Shown here: positions 50,808-59,175 of the stretch, piece by piece
How positions within the stretch are numbered: the first letter of the stretch is position 1
Layout: each line of letters begins with the position of its first letter
Assembly (NCBI GenBank): GCA_964655775.1
Contig: CAZZNQ010000003.1
Coordinates: 1-64,000 of the forward strand
Direction of reading: 5' to 3'
DNA length: 64,000 nt
Source: CAZZNQ01 sp964655775
GTDB lineage: Bacteria > Planctomycetota > Brocadiia > SM23-32
Notes under the pieces: generated by a model
What the model was told of the DNA's origin: nothing
The model's database searches: none
Seen by the model: the letters and a program-made list of their open reading frames with translations, nothing else
Position numbers and translations under genes: made by a program

Positions 50808-52352
50808 ATGGGGCCACGGATAGCGACGGGGCGGTCGGCATTGGGGTGGGGCGGTCTTTTGGCCGTCGCTGCGGTGATGCTCTTCAGCATGCAGGGATGC
50901 GGCTTGCTCGGCGCAGGCGCGCGGGCGGGCGATGCCCGTGCCGCCGCGCCGGCAGCAGGCGGGGCGGGAATCCAAGGCGAGCAACGCTCCGGTCCGCTGG
51001 CGGAGACCTACACCTGCCGGTTCCTGGGTGCGTCTATGCCGGACGCCGTGGACCACCTGCGCCGCACCACGTCCCTGGACTACGCCCTCTGTGGGTTGGA
51101 GGTGCCGACATATTGGTCGTGGGGTGCAGGCAGATACTCGCGGCAGGTGCCGCTGACGGTAACGCTCAAGATGTCGGCCCCCCTCGGTGACGTCCTGGAC
51201 CGGATCTGCGGACTGTCCGGACTGGCTTGGAGGGCGGACAACAACACCGTGACTATCGGCGCCCCCATGCGGGTGTCGCCTTTCGAGATGCGGATCTACG
51301 ACGTCCGCGACCTCCTTGAACCGGTCGGGCGGATTTCGGGGAGGGTAAGCCCTCCGGATTATTCGCAGGAAGAACTGATCCAGGATTTCATAGGGCTCAT
51401 CGAGAAGGCGTGCCTGCCGGATACCTGGGAGCATTGGGCCGCAGGCGGCACTCGCACCGAGGACGATTTCCGGTTGTATTCCTCGTCGGAGCAAGAGAAG
51501 TCGCGTTTGCCTCGGGGACGCGCCGTCCGCGTGGCGAACAGGCCGGGCTTCATCGCCGTCCATCACGTGCGGCGGGTCCACGAAGCGATAGACGACCTGC
51601 TGGGGAAGCTGCGGGGGTTCCGGTCGGCGGGAGCGCCCGATTCGTTTCCTTCTCTGCGCGAGACCCCCGCCGAGCCGTCGCCGGAAGAGGCGCGGGCCCG
51701 GGCCGCCCTGGCGGAGAAGTGCAGCGTTATCCTGAAGCGCGCTTCACTGGGCGAAGGCCTGGAGAAGCTCATGGGGAGCACGACTATAGACTATGCGCTC
51801 TACGATCAGGATTCATGGGTCAGAGACGTGTCCGTGACGATGGACTTCACCGGCCCCCTGAGCGAGGGCCTGGATGAAATCGGTCGTCGGGCAAGGGTAA
51901 AATGGCGGCTGGACGGCGACGTCTTGGTGGTTGGTGAGGCAAAGTGGTTGGCCGACTACGAGACGCGTATCTACAACGTCTCGGACCTTGTTCAGTACTT
52001 CGACGAACTTGCCTCCGGTAACCATGATTGGTGGGCGGAAGACGGAGGGCCCTGGCCTCCCGGAGCTGTCACGGAGAACCTCATCCTCTTGGCGAAGCAG
52101 GCCTGCCGACCGGACATGTGGGTCTTTGTGCCCAGCATCAGTCTGGTTTTGCGCGATGATCCGCAACCAAGCGTCTGGGCACTCTTCCCCGAAGCTGATC
52201 CCAAGGCGTTCTTCCGCGAGGCCGATCCCGGGGTGCTGATCGTCCGTCAGAGCCACGAGGTGCATGCCTGCATCGAGGATCTGTTCCGCATGCTGCGGGA
52301 ATCCGTCGGGCAAGAAACCGACCAGTCCACCCCCATGGACGGTGGGCCGTGA
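50808..52352 (+). CDS. Lipoprotein with two secretin-like (STN) repeats
   Basis: A 514-residue exported lipoprotein (lipobox MQGC in FSMQGCGLL). Two similar modules are visible: residues about 75-165 (DYALCGLEVPTYW ... YDVRDLL) and about 335-410 (DYALYDQDSWVRDVSV ... IYNVSDLVQYF). Each has the beta-alpha-beta layout of secretin and TonB short N-terminal domains, and each repeats a TLKM/TMDF strand. Regions between them are acidic. Such duplicated STN proteins are common in Planctomycetota-type genomes. No channel domain follows. It is the only plus-strand gene in its locus. Confidence 0.7.
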   Translation: MGPRIATGRSALGWGGLLAVAAVMLFSMQGCGLLGAGARAGDARAAAPAAGGAGIQGEQRSGPLAETYTCRFLGASMPDAVDHLRRTTSLDYALCGLEVPTYWSWGAGRYSRQVPLTVTLKMSAPLGDVLDRICGLSGLAWRADNNTVTIGAPMRVSPFEMRIYDVRDLLEPVGRISGRVSPPDYSQEELIQDFIGLIEKACLPDTWEHWAAGGTRTEDDFRLYSSSEQEKSRLPRGRAVRVANRPGFIAVHHVRRVHEAIDDLLGKLRGFRSAGAPDSFPSLRETPAEPSPEEARARAALAEKCSVILKRASLGEGLEKLMGSTTIDYALYDQDSWVRDVSVTMDFTGPLSEGLDEIGRRARVKWRLDGDVLVVGEAKWLADYETRIYNVSDLVQYFDELASGNHDWWAEDGGPWPPGAVTENLILLAKQACRPDMWVFVPSISLVLRDDPQPSVWALFPEADPKAFFREADPGVLIVRQSHEVHACIEDLFRMLRESVGQETDQSTPMDGGP

Positions 52353-52384
52353 GCGCCGTCTCGTGACCTGCCGAACTGGTCCCG

Positions 52385-54088
52385 TCATCCGCCGGTTACG
52401 AACCGCACTTCGCGCTGCTCCTCAAGCGGCGTCCCGGCCTTGTCCCTGACGTCCGTGGTGACGACGATCCTGTAGGTCTCACCGCTCGCGAGTGGGCCTT
52501 CGGGCTCGAAGACGAACCTGGTGCCCTTGCGGGTCGATCGCCAGCTTCCCCGGACCTCGCTGTCGTCCGAGAGCCGGATCACGCGAATGCCCTCTCCCTC
52601 GTGGATGGTCCGCTCGTCGATGATCGGTGCGAAGTGGACGGCGATCTCCGACGTGGGCGCGACGTCGTCCGCGCCGTCCCGCGGCGTGGTCATCAGGACG
52701 ACCGGAGGCAGACCCGCGTCGGGCTTCAGGTAGCGGTCGAAGAAGTCGTGGACGAGCTGGTACCGGTCCACCCCGAGCCTGGCGTCGTACCCGTAGGGAA
52801 GTTCGTGGCCGAGTCCCTCCATCAGCATGCTGATGTGGTTGACGTCCAGTTCCTCGAGCCTGCGGGCGAACTTCGGGAAGCCCTCTTTACTGATGACGTC
52901 GCGCTCGTTCTCTCCGCAGACGAAGATGGTCGGCGCGTAGTCGGGGGTGATGTACTCCGACTCGAACGTGCCCATGCCCATCGACTGGTATCCGACCTGG
53001 ATGTCCGACGGGTACCCCTGCCAGGGCTGGGGTTCCGGGGTGCCTTCTGGGAAGCCCTCGTAGCGTTTGCTCTCGGTGCCGTCGACGTGGTTGGGGGCCG
53101 AGAGCCTGGTCACCGCGTACTGGCCCTTGGAGTGGCCCATCATGCCGACGTGGTCGGTGTCCAGGTTGTACTTCTCGGCGTTCATGTGGATGTAGCGCAT
53201 CGCCGCCGTGTAGCAGGCCAGACCGTTCCAGTGGTCGAGCTCGAACTTGATGAAGTGGAAGTAGTGGTTCACACAGGGGTTGAAGCAGTGCCCCATGACC
53301 ACGTGCGCGTAGCCGCGCATGGTGAACCCGATGTAGTGAGGACGGTAGGCGCCCGGACTGCTGTTCGGGTTCCTGGCCGAGATCGTCTCCGAGTTGACGA
53401 GGACCGGCACTTTGCGCCTCGCCTGCGAAGGATAGACGATGTCCATCTTGACGGTATAGTCGAAGGGCTTGCCGTTGCGGTCGACCATGTCCTGCGGGTC
53501 GGTCACCGGCTCAAGGCCCTCCACCTTCGGCACGATGTACTCGTTGTAGGAGTCCATGACGTACTCGAGGGTGCCGTAGACCGCGTGCTTGTCGAGCTCC
53601 CAGTAGACCAGATCCGTCGCCACGCGGTATCCCGCCGGCATGAAGAAGCAGCGGTACCTGACCGGTTTGAGATTCACGTCCGCGAGCAGCGACTCGGCCT
53701 TGACTCCGTACACGGCGCGGAAGATGTCGTGCAGGTCCTTGTCGATGAATGTGGAGACGGCCTTCGGATCGTTGCCGAAATCGACTGTGATGGTGATGAA
53801 GCCGTCGCGGATGTTGTCCCGCAGGATCGCGAGATCGGGCTCCCTACCGATCCGCGGCCAGGCGTCGTTCATCACGTAGACGATAACTTCGGCGCCCTCG
53901 GGGCCGGTGGCGGGATCCGCGTAGTAGACCTTGAGCGGGACTTCCCGGTCCAGTTTGTCGCACTTCCAGGCGACCGATTTCCGCAAGAACGGGTCCAGCT
54001 CCGACCGGTCTTCCGCCCCGGCGGTCGATGACGGAAGCAGCATGGACGTTACCAGCGACAAGAGCAGGAAAGCGGGCAGGGCGTTCAT
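52385..54088 (-). CDS. Secreted alpha/beta hydrolase with C-terminal Ig-like domain (family C)
   Basis: A 567-residue exported hydrolase: a signal peptide (LLSLVTSMLLPSSTAGA), an alpha/beta-hydrolase core with nucleophile Ser320 in GMMGHSKGQY, an Asp in GENERDV and a His in GLGHELPYG, then a Big_5/SbsA-type Ig-like domain (about 465-567, VVLMTTPRDGADDVAPTS). The paralogue at 55883-57583 shares the layout. Family members are unclassified; the insertion carrying CFNPCVNHYFHF between core strands may be a lid. The substrate is probably a polysaccharide-linked ester. Confidence 0.78.
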   Translation of the reverse strand: MNALPAFLLLSLVTSMLLPSSTAGAEDRSELDPFLRKSVAWKCDKLDREVPLKVYYADPATGPEGAEVIVYVMNDAWPRIGREPDLAILRDNIRDGFITITVDFGNDPKAVSTFIDKDLHDIFRAVYGVKAESLLADVNLKPVRYRCFFMPAGYRVATDLVYWELDKHAVYGTLEYVMDSYNEYIVPKVEGLEPVTDPQDMVDRNGKPFDYTVKMDIVYPSQARRKVPVLVNSETISARNPNSSPGAYRPHYIGFTMRGYAHVVMGHCFNPCVNHYFHFIKFELDHWNGLACYTAAMRYIHMNAEKYNLDTDHVGMMGHSKGQYAVTRLSAPNHVDGTESKRYEGFPEGTPEPQPWQGYPSDIQVGYQSMGMGTFESEYITPDYAPTIFVCGENERDVISKEGFPKFARRLEELDVNHISMLMEGLGHELPYGYDARLGVDRYQLVHDFFDRYLKPDAGLPPVVLMTTPRDGADDVAPTSEIAVHFAPIIDERTIHEGEGIRVIRLSDDSEVRGSWRSTRKGTRFVFEPEGPLASGETYRIVVTTDVRDKAGTPLEEQREVRFVTGG

Positions 54089-54236
54089 GATCTTCGGATT
54101 ACCTCTCCTTTGGTTAGTCGGTCTTCCCGTTTATGTTTAGTCCCACAGGCGCCGTCGGCGGTTCATGCCCGGCGAGGGGGCAGGGCGTCTCGTCTGCGTC
54201 TGGACGGCGGCTCACAGCCAAGGAGACAATGGGCCT

Positions 54237-55820
54237 CTACTTCCAGGTTTCGTCGGCCGGCGGTGTGACAGCTCCGTCTGGCCCGGGCGGGATTTCGTTC
54301 CGGTATTCCATCCACATGCCCTTCACCCAGGCCGGGCCGTGCACGAAACCGTGCCGCCCGAAATCGCCGAAATCCTTGTCCATGTAGTCGGCGCGGCCTG
54401 TCTCCTTCAGGACCTCGTTGATCACAGTGTCGTCCTCGGTCATCCAGCGGTCGACATAGGCGAAGAACGCGTCGTGGTCCCAGTACTTCTCGGCGTGCAT
54501 CAGCCGCGCCGCCAGTGCCTCGCCCACCCAGCAGGCGCTGGTGTTCGCCCGGCGGTAGCCCTCGCTTGAGGTGAGCCTGCCGGGAACCGGCCAATCCCTG
54601 GGGCTGTAGACGTCGACCAGACCCCATCCGCGTTCCCAGTGGTTGCGCATGCTGTCCATCAGGTATGGGCTGTGGCCCATGAAGATGACCTTGGCGCCGC
54701 TAAAGCTGGCCTCGAAGGTTTCCCCGCGGTAGGTCACGGGGCCGAACGCCGTCTGGTCGTCCTCGTGGAAACGCACGTCCGGGTAGTGCTCCGAGATGTG
54801 CAGCATCTCCTCATCGTCCAGCATGAGACCGGCGAAGATAATGGGCCACTTGCGCCCGCTGTTCAGGCCGCCGTGTGCGGGCCAGCTGTGGCCAGCTCGC
54901 ACCAGGCCCCAGAAGTCGATTCCCGCCTGCGTGAAGTTGATGAGCAACGGCTCCTTCATGTCCGCCGGGTAGTCGGAGAGGAGCAGCAGGCTGGCCTCAC
55001 TGGTCCTCTCGGTGAACTGCTGACCGTAGTGAGGCAGGTTCTCCACCGGCGCGGCGAAGCCCCACTGGGCTATGTCCAGCCAGACCCTCTGGAACTGGCG
55101 CACCCACCGATCCAGATTCTCCGGCATTCCCTGCACTCGCGGCAGGTTCAGGAGCCGGTCGCGGCGCAGGTCGCGCGCCAGGTAGATCTTGCTGTTCTGC
55201 GAGTCGCAGTAGCTGGGGCGGAACGCATCGGGCGGCAGCGGCTCCGCCAGGCAGCACAGCACGGAGGCCGTCTTCAGAGGGTCCACCTTCTGCCCGGCGA
55301 ACTGGGTCAGCGCGCTGGTCGGCCTGCTGATGGTGGAAACGAGGGCGTCGCCCGGCTTCATCGCGATCGGCAGGTGGCTGACCCGATCGGGATCGTAACG
55401 GCTGCTGGCCAGACGGCTGTCGAAGCCCGCCTTGATCCCCGAGGCCTCCGGATTGAGGGTCGAGCCGTTGCGGCACTGCTTGCCCGGATACTCGCTTTCT
55501 TCCACGCTTCCTCTGTCGATCTGGTCGGTGACTTCGTCTCCCCAGAGCGGCTTCGGGTCGATCATCGTGACCGTCACCGGACCGACGACGTACCAGTCGC
55601 CGTTGACGAAATGCCCGACGCGGGCCGGCCTATCGAAGGTCCAGGTAATGCCGTACTGGGAAACGCTCTCCCGAAGCTCAAGATCCTGAAGCCGGGGAGC
55701 GGGCGGCGCGTTTTCCTTAGTGTAGATGACTGCCTTCTCCATTCCGTCGTCGGCGGCCGATGCGCCGGCGAGTGTCACGCTCAGGGTCAACAGAAGTGCG
55801 GCTACGGCTATAGTTCTCAT
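54237..55820 (-). CDS. Secreted protein of family A without LamG domain
   Basis: A 527-residue exported protein with a signal peptide (TIAVAALLLTLSVTLAGASA). It matches the C-terminal two-thirds of the 46932-49178 product: SVSQYGITWTF, GDWYVVGPVTVTMIDPK, FAGLMLDDE, HDAFFAYVDRWM. No LamG-like part precedes it, so it is the core of the family. Domain name and catalytic residues are not recognised. AAGGAG precedes the ATG at 55820. It lies between the two hydrolase paralogues, with gaps of 148 and 62 bases. Confidence 0.75.
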   Translation of the reverse strand: MRTIAVAALLLTLSVTLAGASAADDGMEKAVIYTKENAPPAPRLQDLELRESVSQYGITWTFDRPARVGHFVNGDWYVVGPVTVTMIDPKPLWGDEVTDQIDRGSVEESEYPGKQCRNGSTLNPEASGIKAGFDSRLASSRYDPDRVSHLPIAMKPGDALVSTISRPTSALTQFAGQKVDPLKTASVLCCLAEPLPPDAFRPSYCDSQNSKIYLARDLRRDRLLNLPRVQGMPENLDRWVRQFQRVWLDIAQWGFAAPVENLPHYGQQFTERTSEASLLLLSDYPADMKEPLLINFTQAGIDFWGLVRAGHSWPAHGGLNSGRKWPIIFAGLMLDDEEMLHISEHYPDVRFHEDDQTAFGPVTYRGETFEASFSGAKVIFMGHSPYLMDSMRNHWERGWGLVDVYSPRDWPVPGRLTSSEGYRRANTSACWVGEALAARLMHAEKYWDHDAFFAYVDRWMTEDDTVINEVLKETGRADYMDKDFGDFGRHGFVHGPAWVKGMWMEYRNEIPPGPDGAVTPPADETWK

Positions 55821-55882
55821 TGCGTTTGCTCCTTGATTCCTGCCAGGGCTCACATCGCGGCGCTCTGCCGCAGAATCGTCGG

Positions 55883-57583
55883 TCATTCGGAGGTCTTGAA
55901 GCGGACAGTCTTCTCGTCCTCAAGGCGCGTCCCGGCCTTGTCCTTGATGGCGCCGGTCACCCGGATCTCGTACTCGGTGCCGCTCTTCAGCGGCTGATCG
56001 GGCGTGAACGTGAACTTCGTCCCACCGTGCGAGACGTTCCAGGAGCCCCTCAGTTCCCGCTCACCGCGCAATTCCACGACCGTGATGCCCTTCCCGGAAA
56101 GTATGGTCTCTTCGTCAATCACCGGGGCGAACTGCACCCAGATCTCGGTCGAGGGCTCCACGTCCTCCGCGCCGTCGCGAGGAATAACGATCAGCACGAC
56201 GGGCGGCAGCCTGTCGTCGGGCCTCAGATACCGATCGAAGAAGTCGATCACGAGCTGGTAGCGGTCGACGCCCAGTCGGTCGTCGTAGCCGTAGGCCAGC
56301 GAGTGTCCCAGCCCCTCCATGAAAAGATCGACGTGGTTCAGGTCCAGCGCCTCCAGCGCCTTGAGGAAGCGCACGTATCCGTCCTTGGTGATGACGTCGC
56401 GGTCGTTCTCGCCGCAGGCGAGGATGGTGGGCGCATAGTCGGGCGTGATGTATTCCGTCTCCCACAGGCCCATGCCCATCCCCTGCCAGCCGGCGTGGAT
56501 CACCGACGGGTAGCCTTGCCAGGGCTGCGGCTCGGGCGATCCCTCCGGGAAGCCTTCGAACTTCTTGCTCTCCTCCCCGGAGGCGTTGTTCGGGGCAGAG
56601 AGGCGGGTCACCGCGTACTGGCCTTTCGAGATGCCCATCATGCCGACGTGATCCATGTCGAGGGCATACCTTTCCGCGTACTTGTTCAGGTAGCGCATGG
56701 CGGCCGTGTAGCAGGCCAGCCCGTTCCAATGATCGAGCTCGAACTTGATGAAGTGCCAGTAGTGCGTCACGCACGGGTTGAAGCAGTGCCCCATGACGAC
56801 GTAGGCGTACCCGCGCAGTTGGAACAGGTAGCGGTGGTGGGCGTTGCGGCTCGCCTGCGTGTCCGAGTAGACAAAGACGGGTGCCTTCTCTTTCGCCTGC
56901 GACGGATAGACGATGTCCATCTGGATCCTGTAGTCGAACGGTTCGCCTTCCTGCGTGACCATGTCGGACGGCTTCTCGGCGGGCTTCAGCCCCTCGACCT
57001 TCGGCACGATGTGCTCGTTATAGGTCTGCATCACGTATTCCAGGGTGCCGTGCGCGCCGTGCTTGTCGATCTCCCAGTAGGTCAGGTTGGTGGCGACCCG
57101 GTAGCCCTCCGGCATGATGAAGCAGCGGACCGGGTTGGGCTCCAGACCGATGGCCCTCACGATCGACGGCGTTCTGTATCCGAATATGGCCCTGTGTATC
57201 TGGTTTATGTCGTTGTCGATACGGGGCGACGTGGCTTCCGGATCGTCGCCGAAGTCAAGCGTCATGACGATGAACCGATCATCGATGGCGTCCGTGAGAA
57301 TGGACAGATCGTCCTCGGTGCCGATCCTCTCCCATGCCTCGTTCTTGATGTAGAGAATGACGTCCCTGGCATCGGAGCCCGTGGTCTCCTCCAGGTAGTA
57401 GATGTTGAGGGGGTACTTGCGCCCATCGAGCGAGTCGAACTCCCATTCCATCGCCTTCCGCAGATACGGTTTCAGTGCCGAGAGATCATCCGGGGACGCC
57501 TGCGAGGCCGAGACGCCCTGGATCGAGGCCAGCATGAGGACGACGGCGAGAGCGAGGGTCAGGCATAGTGTCGGGCTTGTCAC
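55883..57583 (-). CDS. Secreted alpha/beta hydrolase with C-terminal Ig-like domain (family C paralogue)
   Basis: A 566-residue exported hydrolase closely similar to the 52385-54088 product: the same signal-core-Ig layout, nucleophile elbow GMMGISKGQY (His of GHSKG replaced by Ile), ACGENDRDV and GLGHSLAYGYDDRLG. The insert CFNPCVTHYWHF is conserved. The start is GTG at 57583, with GGAGG at a proper distance. It starts 23 bases after the sulfatase stop, so it is in one transcription unit with the sulfatase. Confidence 0.78.
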   Translation of the reverse strand: MTSPTLCLTLALAVVLMLASIQGVSASQASPDDLSALKPYLRKAMEWEFDSLDGRKYPLNIYYLEETTGSDARDVILYIKNEAWERIGTEDDLSILTDAIDDRFIVMTLDFGDDPEATSPRIDNDINQIHRAIFGYRTPSIVRAIGLEPNPVRCFIMPEGYRVATNLTYWEIDKHGAHGTLEYVMQTYNEHIVPKVEGLKPAEKPSDMVTQEGEPFDYRIQMDIVYPSQAKEKAPVFVYSDTQASRNAHHRYLFQLRGYAYVVMGHCFNPCVTHYWHFIKFELDHWNGLACYTAAMRYLNKYAERYALDMDHVGMMGISKGQYAVTRLSAPNNASGEESKKFEGFPEGSPEPQPWQGYPSVIHAGWQGMGMGLWETEYITPDYAPTILACGENDRDVITKDGYVRFLKALEALDLNHVDLFMEGLGHSLAYGYDDRLGVDRYQLVIDFFDRYLRPDDRLPPVVLIVIPRDGAEDVEPSTEIWVQFAPVIDEETILSGKGITVVELRGERELRGSWNVSHGGTKFTFTPDQPLKSGTEYEIRVTGAIKDKAGTRLEDEKTVRFKTSE

Positions 57584-57606
57584 GTATTCCTCCTTGGAAT
57601 GTTGCG

Positions 57607-59082
57607 TCAGCCGCTCCTGGTCGCGGAGCCGGCCTGGATCTGTGATAACCTTTGGGACATGCGCTCAGCTTCCTCGGGCAGTTCCTGCGCCCGATTGTAG
57701 ACCTGGCCTATGTCACGGTCCAGGTCATAGAGCTGCGGCCACACGCTGTTGCCCGTCTCGTTGCCGGTGTGGGCCATGAAGCGCGGGCCGTCGTAAGGCG
57801 GAATGTAGACGCGGCACCCTTGCCTTAGCACCGTGTTGGCCCGGATGCCTTCCGTCACCAGTTCTGTCCTACCGACGTCATCCTCGCCCAGCAGCGCCGA
57901 AAGCAGGTCGAAGCTGTCGGGCGCAGCCCCGGCGGGAACCGCCGAATCCACCAGGCGGGCGAAGGATGCGTAGAAGTCGACGTGGCTGACGAGTGCCTGG
58001 CTCTCGCCCTGTCGCACCCTCGCCGGCCAGCGCAGGACGAAGGGCACGCGCGTGCCGCCGTCGTAGAGACTGTACTTGCCGCCTCGCAGTGGACCGGCGG
58101 GGCGGTGGTCGCCGCAAAGCTCCTGGGCCAGATCCTCGTAGCCGTCGTCGAGCACCGGGCCGTTATCGCTCGAGAAGATCACAATGCTGTTCTCGCTCAG
58201 TCCCAGACGGTCCAGGGCGTCGAGCAACTGGCCAACGCACCAGTCCATCTCGACGATGACGTCACCTCGCGGGCCGAGACGCGTGGCGCCTTTGAACCGG
58301 GGCGCCGGCAGTCGTGGGACGTGGGGCTGGTGGAGGGCATAGTAAAGGAAGAACGGGCCATCGCGGTGTTTCTCGACGAAGTCGATGGCCTTCTCGAGGA
58401 AGGTTCCCGCCATCTCCTCGTCCTTCCAAAGGGAGTTGGCCCCTCCGCGCATGTAGCCGATGCGGCTGACGCCGTTGACGATGGTCATGTCGTGGCCATG
58501 GCTGTAGCGCAGTCGGAGGAGTTCGGGGTTGTCGCGTCCCGTGGGTGCATCCGCGAATCGTCTCGCCTCGTCATAGGTGATCTCGATCGGGTCGGACCGA
58601 TCCAGGCCGACAACCTCCCGGCCTTCCAGGTAGACGCAGGGCACGCGGTCGTTGGTCGCGGCCATTATGAAGGAGTAGTCGAAGCCCACGTCCAGCGGGG
58701 TTGAGGGAAGTGGACGGTTCCAGTCGGGGTTGCCGTCGCCGATGCCAAGGTGCCATTTCCCGACCACGCCGGTGGTGTAGCCGGCCTCTCGCAGCATGGA
58801 AGGCAGCGTCGGCATGCCGTGCGGAATGATGAGCGGGGCGTCGCCTGGCAGGACGTGCGCGCGGGGGTTGCGCCACGGGTAGGAGCCGGTCAGCAGGCTG
58901 TAACGCGACGGTGTGCAGGTGGCCGCGCAGCCGTATCCCTGCTGGAAGCGCAGTCCGTCGGCGGCCAGCCGGTCGACGTTCGGCGTAGGTATGGCCGAGG
59001 CGCCGTAGCAGCCCACGTCCCCGAAACCCAGGTCGTCTGCGTAGAGGATGATGATGTTGGGTCGGTCCGGAGAGCGGCTCAT
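57607..59082 (-). CDS. Formylglycine-type sulfatase
   Basis: A 491-residue arylsulfatase-family enzyme that removes sulfate from sulfated carbohydrate or other esters. The metal-binding start is LYADDLGFGDVG (Asp16, Asp17) and the formylglycine motif is Cys56-Thr-Pro-Ser-Arg60, needing a formylglycine-generating enzyme in the genome. FSSDNGP supplies further metal ligands. There is no signal peptide from the ATG at 59082, although family members in this kind of locus are usually exported. The longer start at 59166 has no signal either. Confidence 0.9.
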   Translation of the reverse strand: MSRSPDRPNIIILYADDLGFGDVGCYGASAIPTPNVDRLAADGLRFQQGYGCAATCTPSRYSLLTGSYPWRNPRAHVLPGDAPLIIPHGMPTLPSMLREAGYTTGVVGKWHLGIGDGNPDWNRPLPSTPLDVGFDYSFIMAATNDRVPCVYLEGREVVGLDRSDPIEITYDEARRFADAPTGRDNPELLRLRYSHGHDMTIVNGVSRIGYMRGGANSLWKDEEMAGTFLEKAIDFVEKHRDGPFFLYYALHQPHVPRLPAPRFKGATRLGPRGDVIVEMDWCVGQLLDALDRLGLSENSIVIFSSDNGPVLDDGYEDLAQELCGDHRPAGPLRGGKYSLYDGGTRVPFVLRWPARVRQGESQALVSHVDFYASFARLVDSAVPAGAAPDSFDLLSALLGEDDVGRTELVTEGIRANTVLRQGCRVYIPPYDGPRFMAHTGNETGNSVWPQLYDLDRDIGQVYNRAQELPEEAERMSQRLSQIQAGSATRSG

Positions 59083-59175
59083 GGCTGTTGCTGCGGTCTC
59101 GCTGCGGTATGGGACGTCACGCCGATCATGGTACGCTGTGCCGGATGAGGAGTCAAAGCGCGGCAATGACGGCGG

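Noticed and set aside
52601..54031. Plus-strand 476-residue open frame opposite a family C hydrolase
   Set aside because: Antisense shadow; His/Val/Asp-rich composition and no motifs.
55820..57568. Plus-strand 582-residue open frame opposite the second family C hydrolase
   Set aside because: Antisense shadow; the minus-strand product has signal peptide, catalytic motifs and a ribosome site.
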